Positions 46,906 to 54,831 of a stretch of DNA of 64,000 nucleotides are shown in pieces (positions within the stretch are counted from its first letter, which is position 1; every line of letters begins with the position of its first letter). The DNA comes from Spiribacter salinus M19-40. GTDB taxonomy: Bacteria; Pseudomonadota; Gammaproteobacteria; Nitrococcales; Nitrococcaceae. The stretch spans positions 124,001-188,000 of the forward strand of contig NC_021291.1 of NCBI RefSeq assembly GCF_000319575.2, read 5' to 3'. The position numbers and the translations under genes were made by a program. The notes under the pieces were generated by a model that ran no database searches, had not been told where the DNA came from, and worked only from the letters and a program-made list of their open reading frames with translations.

Positions 46906-47899
46906 TCTCCCCCACTCCCTTTGGTTTTAGTGCCTCTCCTAAGAAGCGTCGCCAGTTGCCCCCGATCAAGGCATCTACCTCGGTCGGATCGAATCCCCGG
47001 GCCTCAAGACCCTTTTCAATATTCGGAAAGTCCCGTGCGCCCCCAAGCCAGGACAGCGGCCGAGGCCAGTCGGGCTGATCGGCCGACCCCTCGCCATAGT
47101 CCATGACCCGCGCCCAGTTTCCGTTGCGCATCCACGTCAGGACCTCGACGGGCTGGTCCTGACAAAGATCCGTGCCGATTGCCAGATGCTCGACCCCCAT
47201 CACGTCCACGGCCCGTGCCACCATCTCGGTGAATTGCTCGAGCGGGGTATCCGAGCCTTCTGGCAGGTGAAATGGATAACAGCTAAACCCCATGAGGCCG
47301 TTGCTCTCGGCAACTGCCCGCATTACCCGCTCGGATTTGTTACGCAGCGTGGCTCGTGCGCTTTGCGGGTTGGCGTGGGAGACCACGGTGGGGCGTGCGG
47401 AGTACTCGATGGCCTCGAGCGTCGAGCGCTCCGCCGTGTGGGAGGTATCGACGACCATGCCCACGCGATTCATCTCGCGTATGGCCTCGCGGCCAAAACG
47501 ACTCAGCCCGGCGTCGTCGTTCTCCAGATAGCCGCAGCTCATCAGCGACTGGTTGTTGTATGAGATCTGCATGATGTGAACATCGAGCTGCTTGAAGACC
47601 GATATGAGATCGACCGCATCCTCGATGGGCGAGCAGTTCTGCAGGCCAAGGATGATCCCGGTCCGCCCGGAGGCCTTGGCATGATCAATATCCGCGGCGG
47701 TTCGGACCGGCATGATGAGGTCGGCATGCGCTTCAAAGCGCCGGTGCCACGCCCCGATGTTGGCCATGAGCTCGCGGGCATTCTCCCAGTAAGCGGCAGT
47801 AACGTGGACGGCATCCAGCCGGGCCGCCCGCATCTCCTCAAAGATCGCGCGGCTCCAGCGGCCGTACTGCAAACCATCGATGCGCAGGCGATCGGTCAC
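46898..47899 (-). CDS. Membrane dipeptidase (M19) family protein without the HxD metal motif
   Basis: 333 residues from a GTG with GAGGG upstream; no signal peptide. M19 fold metal residues are partly present: His154 in DTSHTAERS, His175 in VSHANPQ and the acidic IGTDLCQD. The N-terminal HxD pair of true dipeptidases is missing: residues 8-15 read DGLQYGRW. This form resembles the Pseudomonas PA5396 subgroup linked to glycine betaine breakdown (from memory). It lies 3 bp after the aldehyde dehydrogenase and just before the BCCT gene. Peptidase activity is doubtful. Confidence 0.8.
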   Translation of the reverse strand: MTDRLRIDGLQYGRWSRAIFEEMRAARLDAVHVTAAYWENARELMANIGAWHRRFEAHADLIMPVRTAADIDHAKASGRTGIILGLQNCSPIEDAVDLISVFKQLDVHIMQISYNNQSLMSCGYLENDDAGLSRFGREAIREMNRVGMVVDTSHTAERSTLEAIEYSARPTVVSHANPQSARATLRNKSERVMRAVAESNGLMGFSCYPFHLPEGSDTPLEQFTEMVARAVDVMGVEHLAIGTDLCQDQPVEVLTWMRNGNWARVMDYGEGSADQPDWPRPLSWLGGARDFPNIEKGLEARGFDPTEVDALIGGNWRRFLGEALKPKGVGENE

Positions 47900-47902
47900 G
47901 AT

Positions 47903-49354
47903 TCAGCCCTCGCCGAGGCGTACATAGCTGGTCTTGACCCGCGTGTAGAACTCGCGGGCGTACTGCCCCTGTTCCCGCGGGCCAAAGCTTGACTCGCCGC
48001 GACCGCCGAAGGGCACGTGGTAATCGGTGCCCGCCGTGGGCAGGTTGACCATCGTGCAGCCAAAGCGGGCCTGGCGGCGGAAGGTGTTGGCCGCGCTGAG
48101 GGATTCGGTGATCACCCCGGCGGTCAGCCCGAAACGGGTGTCATTGGCGACGTGGAGCGCCTCTTCGGCGTCTTTTACGCGAATCACGCATGCCATCGGT
48201 CCGAACATCTCTTCCTGGTTGATCGTCATGGCGTTGTGCGTGTCGGTGAACAGCGTGGGCTGCAGGAAATAGCCCTCGGTGGGTGCGCTGACGCGCTCAC
48301 CCCCCACGGCCAGGGTGGCCCCCTCATCCTTTGCCTTTTGAATCCAGTCGAGATCCTGGTTGAGCTGGCGCTCGTCAACGACGGGCCCGATCTCCGTGCC
48401 AGGCTCAAGGGCATGGCCGACGCGCGCCGATGCCAAACGCTTGCAGAGCGCCTCGACGAAGCGATCATGGATGGCATCGGTCACGATGAGTCGGGATGAG
48501 GCCGTGCATTTCTGGCCCGTGCCGGAGAAGCCGCCAGCAAATGCGCATTGCACCGCGGTCTCGAGATCGGCGTCATCCAGGACCACCAGGGGATTTTTGG
48601 AGCCCATTTCCATTTGCACGCGGGTGAGATTTTCCATGGCGCGCAGGCCCACCTGACGACCGGTTTCAACCGAGCCCGTAAAGGTGATGGCATCCAGTTC
48701 CGGCGCGCTGACGAGGGTATCGCCCACCTCCCGTCCGGCGCCCATGACCAGGTTAAAGGTCCCGGCGGGCAGGTTCTGACGCGAGACGATTTCAGCGAAA
48801 TGCCAGGCGCTGGCGGGCACGAGGTTAGCGGGCTTCCAGATCACGGCATTGCCAAAGGCAAGCGCTGGCGCGATCTTCCACGCAGCCGTCGCCAGCGGAA
48901 AGTTCCAGGGGGAAATAACACCCACAACGCCCGCCGGCTCACGCTGGGCCATCACTTCGATTCCGGGGCGGACCGAGTCGGTGACATCACCGATCTGACG
49001 ATGCACTTCAGCCGCGTAATAGTGGAAGAATTGCCCGGCGCGATAGACCTCGCCTTTGCCCTCGGCGAGGGGTTTGCCCTCTTCACGAGAGAGTTCGCGG
49101 CCCAATGGCTCGGCACGGTCCATAAGCTCGGTGCCAATGGCGAGCAGCGCGTTATAGCGGGCCTCAAGCCCGACAGCGGCCCACTCAGGCTGTGCGGCGC
49201 GGGCGGCGGCAATGGCCTCGCGCGTCTGCGCGGCGTCCGCCTGGGCGAATTGCCCGAGGCTGTCGCTCAGATCCGATGGATTGCGATTATCGATCGTGCG
49301 TACACCGGCCTGCCATTCGCCGGCGATGTAGTTGCTATACACCGAATCGCCCAT
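47903..49354 (-). CDS. NAD(P)-dependent aldehyde dehydrogenase
   Basis: 483 residues. Catalytic Cys283 in GTGQKCTASSR and Glu249 in VQMEMGSKNP; cofactor block PWNFPLATAAWKIAPAL at about 149-165 and FTGSVETGR at 225-233. Resembles alpha-ketoglutarate semialdehyde-type dehydrogenases, but the substrate is not readable. First gene of the operon with dipeptidase, BCCT, the 583-residue protein and DUF3726, and divergent from a LysR regulator, so it probably oxidises an aldehyde made from the imported compound. Confidence 0.9.
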   Translation of the reverse strand: MGDSVYSNYIAGEWQAGVRTIDNRNPSDLSDSLGQFAQADAAQTREAIAAARAAQPEWAAVGLEARYNALLAIGTELMDRAEPLGRELSREEGKPLAEGKGEVYRAGQFFHYYAAEVHRQIGDVTDSVRPGIEVMAQREPAGVVGVISPWNFPLATAAWKIAPALAFGNAVIWKPANLVPASAWHFAEIVSRQNLPAGTFNLVMGAGREVGDTLVSAPELDAITFTGSVETGRQVGLRAMENLTRVQMEMGSKNPLVVLDDADLETAVQCAFAGGFSGTGQKCTASSRLIVTDAIHDRFVEALCKRLASARVGHALEPGTEIGPVVDERQLNQDLDWIQKAKDEGATLAVGGERVSAPTEGYFLQPTLFTDTHNAMTINQEEMFGPMACVIRVKDAEEALHVANDTRFGLTAGVITESLSAANTFRRQARFGCTMVNLPTAGTDYHVPFGGRGESSFGPREQGQYAREFYTRVKTSYVRLGEG

Positions 49355-49413
49355 GTCGCCTCCTCATTGCCAATGCGTCATGCTGGCACTGCACAGAAAA
49401 AAGACAAGTTGAT

Positions 49414-49425
49414 TTCAGAAATGAA
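49414..49425. promoter_or_regulatory. Possible LysR operator in the aldehyde dehydrogenase/LysR gap
   Basis: TTCA-GAAA-TGAA is a short inverted repeat in an AT-rich part of the 116-bp divergent gap. LysR-type proteins often bind such dyads in the shared promoter region. No experimental site is known; T-N11-A alone is too common to be decisive. Confidence 0.3.
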
Positions 49426-49470
49426 TTTATAAAAAAATCTGATCCATCGATTCATCATCAGGAAACCGCG

Positions 49471-50352
49471 ATGGCCCTGAAAATCCAGCAGCTCCGATAT
49501 TTCCTTCTGGTAGCGGACACCCACAGTTATCAGGCCGCCGCCGAGCTGTGCGCTCGAAGCCAGCCAGCGGTTTCATTGGCCATTCGCGACCTTGAGGCGC
49601 AACTGGGGCAGCCGCTGTTCGAGCGCGGGCGCAAGGCGGCATTGACGCCTTTCGGGCGGGATCATTACCCGCGTATCAAAGCGCTGGTCGACCACCATGA
49701 ACGGGTCAGTCGGGATTTGCTGGACCACGCCCACCGGCGCACCGGTCAGGTCGCCCTGGCCTCCATTCCCTCCTATGCCGGGCGAACGCTGCCGACAGTG
49801 CTGGCCGGCTTTGCCAATGCCTATCCCGACATTGAGGTGTCGGTCGAAGACGGAACAGCGACCCATGTCCAGCAGCGGGTGCTGAGTCGGCGCGTGGATT
49901 TCGGGATTGCGACGGATACCGGTTTGGACGTCGATCTGGTCTTTGAGCACCTCACCGAGGATCGGATGGGATTGGTGTGCCCAGCGGATCATCCATTGGC
50001 CGACGCGAGGGCTTCCTGTTCCTGGGAGGCGCTTGCGCCCTACACCCTCATCACCAACGGGACATTTCGTCAGGTCAGTGACCCGGCGGCTCGGGCCATC
50101 CTGGATTCCGCCCGCTTCCATGTGCCGAACATCGTCTCGTTGCTGGCCATGGTGCGCGGGGGGTTAGGGGTGACCCTGCTGCCGGAGCTGGCCCTCTTTG
50201 AAGCCGGTGATGACCTGGTTTTTCGGCCCATGCGTGGCGAGCGCCCGACACGCGATATCGGGCTAATCAGCTTGCGGCGTGAGACACCCCGGCCGGCGGC
50301 GTCTGCGTTGATGGCGGCGATAAGGGCACAAGCCGAACCGCGCAGATCTTGA
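49471..50352 (+). CDS. LysR family transcription regulator
   Basis: 293 residues from the ATG at 49471, preceded by AGGA; the longer open frame upstream is out of place. N-terminal winged HTH: LKIQQLRYFLLVADTHSYQAAAELC and SQPAVSLAIRDLEAQLGQPLFER. The C-terminal effector-binding domain follows from about residue 90. Likely controls the divergent aldehyde dehydrogenase-BCCT-DUF3726 operon. Its last 86 bp overlap the convergent fdhA end. Confidence 0.93.
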   Translation: MALKIQQLRYFLLVADTHSYQAAAELCARSQPAVSLAIRDLEAQLGQPLFERGRKAALTPFGRDHYPRIKALVDHHERVSRDLLDHAHRRTGQVALASIPSYAGRTLPTVLAGFANAYPDIEVSVEDGTATHVQQRVLSRRVDFGIATDTGLDVDLVFEHLTEDRMGLVCPADHPLADARASCSWEALAPYTLITNGTFRQVSDPAARAILDSARFHVPNIVSLLAMVRGGLGVTLLPELALFEAGDDLVFRPMRGERPTRDIGLISLRRETPRPAASALMAAIRAQAEPRRS

Positions 50353-52486
50353 ACTCCGGGATCTTGCCGAACGGGTCCAGCTCGGGACTGGTCAGGAGAT
50401 TCGCAGCGGCCTCACGGAAGTGCATGGGCAAAAAGAGCGTGCCGGTGGCGACATCCCGAGTCAGGTGGGCCTGGACTTGGACATCGCCCCGACGGGATGC
50501 GATCTGTGTCCATTGGCCTTCGCTGATGCCGAGGCGCGCGGCGTCGTCCGGGTGCACCTCGACCCGCGCCTCCGGCGCAATGGCATCCAGCGCCCGCGAG
50601 CGTCGCGTCATCACGCCGGTGTGCCAGTGTTCGAGCTGGCGGCCGGTGTTCAGTACAAGTGGGTAATCGTCGTCCGGCAAATCAGGCGCCACCCCCAGTT
50701 CGGCCGGCACAAACCGAGCACGTCCAATGGGGAAGACCTCGCTGAACAGGACACGCTCGCCCTCGGAGTCCGCCGATGGGCAGGGATACCAGCGGCCCTG
50801 CTCGCCGAGGCGCTCATAGGTGAGATTGGCGTAGGGCGGCGCGGTTTCCACAAACTCGTCAAACACCGCTGATTCATCGGCATAGCCCCAGTCATGGCCG
50901 AGGCGCTGTGCCAGATCACGCAGGATATGCCAGTCCTGGCGGGCCTCTCCAGGCGGCTCGCGCACGGGCCGGCCGATTTGCACCCGTCGGTCGGTGTTGG
51001 TGAACGTGCCACGCTTTTCCATAAAAGCGGAGGCCGGCAGGATCACGTCGGCAAACTCGGCGGTTTCGGTGATGAACAGGTCCTGGACCACCAGAAAATC
51101 CAGGCTCGCCAGCGCTTCGCGCACGCGATTCATGTCCGGATCAGAAAGAAACGGGTTCTCGCCCATGCAATAGAGCCCCCGGATATCTCCATCCAGCGCG
51201 GCATGGGTAATCTCGGCCGTGGTCAGCCCGGGTTTGTTGGGCAGATCGACACCCCAGAGGGCCTCGAAACGACGCTGAACCTCCGGGTCCGCCACGGATT
51301 GGTAGCCCGGGTAGTACATCGGGATCAGTCCGGCATCCGAAGCGCCCTGCACGTTGTTCTGACCGCGCAGCGGATGGAGTCCCGTGCCGGGGCGGCCGAT
51401 ATTGCCGGTCAGCAGGGCCAGTGCAATCAGGCAGCGGGCGTTGTCGGTGCCAAACACATGCTGGCTGATCCCCATGCCCCAGAAGAACATGGCCGATCGC
51501 GCCTGGCCCAGACGCCGGGCGAAGGCGATGATCTCACTGGCGGGTATGCCCGTGAGCGGTTCGGCGACGGCGGGCGTGTAATGTGCAACGGCCGCCTGCA
51601 GGGCTTCGAAGCCCCCGGTGCGTGCGTCGATAAACGTCCGGTCATGCAGGCCTTCAGCGATGATCACCTGCATCACGGCGTTGTAGAACGCGACATCAGC
51701 CCCAGGTTTGATCTGGCAGTACTGGCGGCAGTAATCGGCAATGCCGGGCCGGCGGACGTTGACCGCCAACAGATCGGTGCCCGCGCTGGCGGCCTGTTTC
51801 ATGAACGTGGCGGCCACAGGGTGATTGGCGGTGGGGTTACAGCCGGCAATAACGGCAACCTCGGCATTTTCGATATCGCGCACGACATTGGTCACCGCGC
51901 CAGAGCCAATCCCCTCGATCAGCGCATAGACGGACGAGGCATGGCAAAGGCGCGTGCAGTGATCGACGTTATTGGTGCCCAGCACGGCGCGAATGAATTT
52001 CTGAAATAGGTAGGCCTCTTCATTAGAGCCCTTGGCTGAACCGAAACCCGCCAGGGCATCCGGGCCATGGGTGTCCCGAATGCCGCCGAGGCCGGCGGCG
52101 ACGCGGTCCAGCGCCTCTTCCCAGCTCGCCTCACGAAAATGGGGGAGCACCTCGTCATAGTCGACAATGCCGCCGGGTTTGCGCGGGCCGCTACTGTTCT
52201 GCCGGCTAAAGCCCGAGAGGGGCCCACGCGGATAGGCGCTGTCGCGGCGTATGAGTGGCCGGGTGAGGCGTTGCGGGTGGCCGGCGTAATCAAATCCGTA
52301 TCGGCCTTTGACACACAACCGCCCGGCATTGGATGCGCCGTTGCGACCGCGGGCATACTGAATGACGCCCGCTTCGTCCACGCCGTAGTGCAGGGCACAG
52401 CCCACACCACAATACGGGCAGAGCGTGGGTACATCGCGCACCTTGTTGAGAGCGGCCGGTGGATGGGCCTCGTTGAACGTCTTCAT
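50267..52486 (-). CDS. fdhA: NAD-linked formate dehydrogenase, molybdenum catalytic subunit
   Basis: 739 residues from the ATG at 52486 (GGGAGGAG upstream). The 4Fe-4S cysteines are 23, 26, 30 and 58 (LCPYCGVGC, LCVKG). The metal ligand is Cys181 in NVDHCTRLCHASS, so it is the cysteine, not selenocysteine, form. It lacks the N-terminal 2Fe-2S/ferredoxin part fused in Rhodobacter-type FdsA; that part is encoded by the gene upstream, overlapping by 4 bp (ATGA). The C-terminal extension overlaps the convergent LysR gene by 86 bp. Confidence 0.94.
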   Translation of the reverse strand: MKTFNEAHPPAALNKVRDVPTLCPYCGVGCALHYGVDEAGVIQYARGRNGASNAGRLCVKGRYGFDYAGHPQRLTRPLIRRDSAYPRGPLSGFSRQNSSGPRKPGGIVDYDEVLPHFREASWEEALDRVAAGLGGIRDTHGPDALAGFGSAKGSNEEAYLFQKFIRAVLGTNNVDHCTRLCHASSVYALIEGIGSGAVTNVVRDIENAEVAVIAGCNPTANHPVAATFMKQAASAGTDLLAVNVRRPGIADYCRQYCQIKPGADVAFYNAVMQVIIAEGLHDRTFIDARTGGFEALQAAVAHYTPAVAEPLTGIPASEIIAFARRLGQARSAMFFWGMGISQHVFGTDNARCLIALALLTGNIGRPGTGLHPLRGQNNVQGASDAGLIPMYYPGYQSVADPEVQRRFEALWGVDLPNKPGLTTAEITHAALDGDIRGLYCMGENPFLSDPDMNRVREALASLDFLVVQDLFITETAEFADVILPASAFMEKRGTFTNTDRRVQIGRPVREPPGEARQDWHILRDLAQRLGHDWGYADESAVFDEFVETAPPYANLTYERLGEQGRWYPCPSADSEGERVLFSEVFPIGRARFVPAELGVAPDLPDDDYPLVLNTGRQLEHWHTGVMTRRSRALDAIAPEARVEVHPDDAARLGISEGQWTQIASRRGDVQVQAHLTRDVATGTLFLPMHFREAAANLLTSPELDPFGKIPEFKICAVRLVPLSPPSTQTPPAGVSHAAS

Positions 52487-53154
52487 GCGCGCTCCTCCCC
52501 GGCGGTTGTCGTTGCGCCCGGGAACTGATGGGTCAGGGCCCCGGTGGGACAGGCGGCTACGCACTCCCCACACGAGACGCAGCTGCTCTCGCCCATGGGG
52601 ACGTCGAGGTCGAAGGCGATGCGGGTGCTGTAGCCCTTGCCGGTGCGGGTGATGACATCGTTGTGCTGCACCTCGTCACAGGCGCGAACACAGCGGTCGC
52701 AGAGAATGCAGGCCTGGTGGTCAACGGCAATCACCGGTGAGCTTGTGTCCTGGCCACGGGCAGCGCGGGCGCTATCGTCTGGCCACGGGATGTCACCGAC
52801 CTCGACCTTGCGGGCGAGGGCATACAGTCCATCGTCACCAGTCGTTGCCTCGCGACGGCTGACAGGGGGTTGGTCGGCCAGCAGCAATTCTGTGAGTACG
52901 CGCCGGTGCGCCTGAATCTCGTCGGTTTGCGTGCGGACGTCCATGCCGTCTTCGGCTTTTCGAACGCAAGCGGCCGGGAGTGTTCGCTCGCCGACATCCA
53001 CCGCGCAAACGCGACACACCCCCACCGGTTCGAGCCGAGGGTCATGGCAGAGGACCGGGATATCGATACCGGCCAGGGCCGCGGCATCCCAGATCGTCGT
53101 GCCAGCGGGGACAGTGACCCGCTGTCCGTCGATGGTCAGGGTGACTTCGCTCAT
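52483..53154 (-). CDS. Formate dehydrogenase iron-sulfur subunit (2Fe-2S plus two 4Fe-4S ferredoxin motifs)
   Basis: 223 residues. N-terminal 2Fe-2S domain with Cys36, 47, 50 and 63 (VLCHDPR, GVCRVC, AACVRK); C-terminal ferredoxin pair CILCDRCVRACDE and CVSCGECVAACPTG. It corresponds to the N-terminal region of FdsA/NuoG/HoxU and would pass electrons from the molybdenum subunit to the flavin subunit. Overlaps both neighbours by 4 bp. Confidence 0.93.
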   Translation of the reverse strand: MSEVTLTIDGQRVTVPAGTTIWDAAALAGIDIPVLCHDPRLEPVGVCRVCAVDVGERTLPAACVRKAEDGMDVRTQTDEIQAHRRVLTELLLADQPPVSRREATTGDDGLYALARKVEVGDIPWPDDSARAARGQDTSSPVIAVDHQACILCDRCVRACDEVQHNDVITRTGKGYSTRIAFDLDVPMGESSCVSCGECVAACPTGALTHQFPGATTTAGEERA

Positions 53155-54773
53155 GATTCAGCGCCTCGCAGGGCCTGCAGTGAGGGCTCGTCGGGGAAGC
53201 GTTCGAGCGCGTCCAGGATGGGCAGCAGGGCGACCTGTCCCAGGCCGCAAATGGAGGTGCGCATCAGTGTCTGGTGTAACTGCTGGAGCGCCGGGGTGAT
53301 GTCTGCGCCACTTTGGCGGGCCGCTTCCGTCGCCATCGCCACGCCCTTGGTGGATCCTGTTCGACACGGCACGCATTTGCCACAGGACTCGTTGCGAAAG
53401 AAGCGCGCCTGAGCAATCACCACCTCGGCCAGGTTGCGGCCCGTCCCCACAATAAACAGCGCGCCAGTGCCCAGCCCGCTGCCGGCCTCCCGCAATGTCT
53501 CGAAGGCCATGGGCGTTTCGGCGGCCGCTGCCGGCAGGAAGGGTGTTGAGGCGCCGCCTGGCGAGAAGGCCATTAGCGAGCGCCCCTCTGCCATGCCACC
53601 GCACTGGTTAATGGCCTCGGCAACGGTCGTTCCCCAAGGCAGGCAGAGCACCTGGGGTTCGGCGACATCGCCGGAGACGCTGACATATTTCAGCCCGGCA
53701 TAGTCGCCGCGACCCTGGGCCAGCCACCAGTCCGGCCCATGGGCCAGGATACTGCTGACGGCCGCCAGGGTCTCGACGTTGTTGATCAGTGTCGGGCCGC
53801 CATGCAGGCCCGCTGTGACCGGAAAGGGCGGCTTGTGGCGCGGCTCGCCGCGCCGGCCCTCAAGGGCTTCGAGCAGTGCTGTTTCCTCGCCAAGGATGTA
53901 ACCCCCAGGGGAGACAAACAGCTCAATATCAAATGCCAGGCCGGGTCCGCGGGCGTCGGGGCCGAGAATACCGCGTGCGCGGGCGGCCTCAAGCGCCGTT
54001 TCCAGCGCACGCCGCCCCGTCTCGTACTCATGGCGCAAATAAATGATGCCGTGATCGGCCTCGATAACGGCCGCGCCCATGAGCATGCCCTCGATCACCA
54101 GATGCGGCGCCTGCTCGAGCAACAGCCGGTCTTTGAACGTGCCGGGCTCGCTTTCGTCGGCGTTGCAGATGACGGTACGCGGGTTGCCCTCAGCTTGCCG
54201 GGTGAAGCGCCATTTTCGCGCCGTCGGGAAGGCGGCCCCACCCAGGCCCTGCAAGCCAGCGGTCTCAATCGCGTCAATCACGGTTTCCGGGGGCTGGGTC
54301 AGCCAATGACGGCTCGCCCCGTAGTGTGCGTCGGCGTCGGCATAGGGATCGGTTGGCAGTGGCGTGGTCAGACCCGTGGGCCGGCTGGGCAGGGCACCGC
54401 TCCCCTCGAGCCAGGTGGTCAGCGTCTCCACATCGGGCAGCGGCCCGTGGTGATGATCGTCAACGGCGAGCGCGGGCGCGCAGTCGCACTGACCGATACA
54501 CGAGACGGTCTCCACGTCGACGTCCGCACGCTCGTCCAGTGCCGCGGCAAGCGCTTGGGCCCGAGTTTCGCCCTTTAGCCGGCATGGGCCATCGCGGCAG
54601 ATCTGCACCCGATGGCGCGCACCCGGGACTTCGCGGAAGACCGGGTAGAAACTCCGCAGGCCCTCAAGCTGGTAGAGCGGGACATGATGTCGCTCGGCAA
54701 AGGCCCGGAGCGTCTCATCGTCCAGCGCACCTTCCTGCGCCTGAATGGACGCCAGTTCCGTCAGCAGCCGCAT
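53151..54773 (-). CDS. Formate dehydrogenase NADH-binding subunit, NuoE-NuoF fusion
   Basis: 540 residues. The first about 120 form a NuoE-like 2Fe-2S thioredoxin fold (RDGPCRLKG and CIGQCDCAPA); the rest is NuoF-like with the NADH/FMN region GLQGLGGAAFPTARKW and CNADESEPGTFKDR and the 4Fe-4S motif SCGKCVPCRTGSTKG ... SICGLGQ. It reduces NAD with electrons from formate. First of three fdh genes; 58 bp after fhs. Confidence 0.94.
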   Translation of the reverse strand: MRLLTELASIQAQEGALDDETLRAFAERHHVPLYQLEGLRSFYPVFREVPGARHRVQICRDGPCRLKGETRAQALAAALDERADVDVETVSCIGQCDCAPALAVDDHHHGPLPDVETLTTWLEGSGALPSRPTGLTTPLPTDPYADADAHYGASRHWLTQPPETVIDAIETAGLQGLGGAAFPTARKWRFTRQAEGNPRTVICNADESEPGTFKDRLLLEQAPHLVIEGMLMGAAVIEADHGIIYLRHEYETGRRALETALEAARARGILGPDARGPGLAFDIELFVSPGGYILGEETALLEALEGRRGEPRHKPPFPVTAGLHGGPTLINNVETLAAVSSILAHGPDWWLAQGRGDYAGLKYVSVSGDVAEPQVLCLPWGTTVAEAINQCGGMAEGRSLMAFSPGGASTPFLPAAAAETPMAFETLREAGSGLGTGALFIVGTGRNLAEVVIAQARFFRNESCGKCVPCRTGSTKGVAMATEAARQSGADITPALQQLHQTLMRTSICGLGQVALLPILDALERFPDEPSLQALRGAES

Positions 54774-54831
54774 GTCACCCTCTCCTGCCTGATCCGCTTA
54801 TAGAATCAATTTTCCACGATCTCACGACAGA

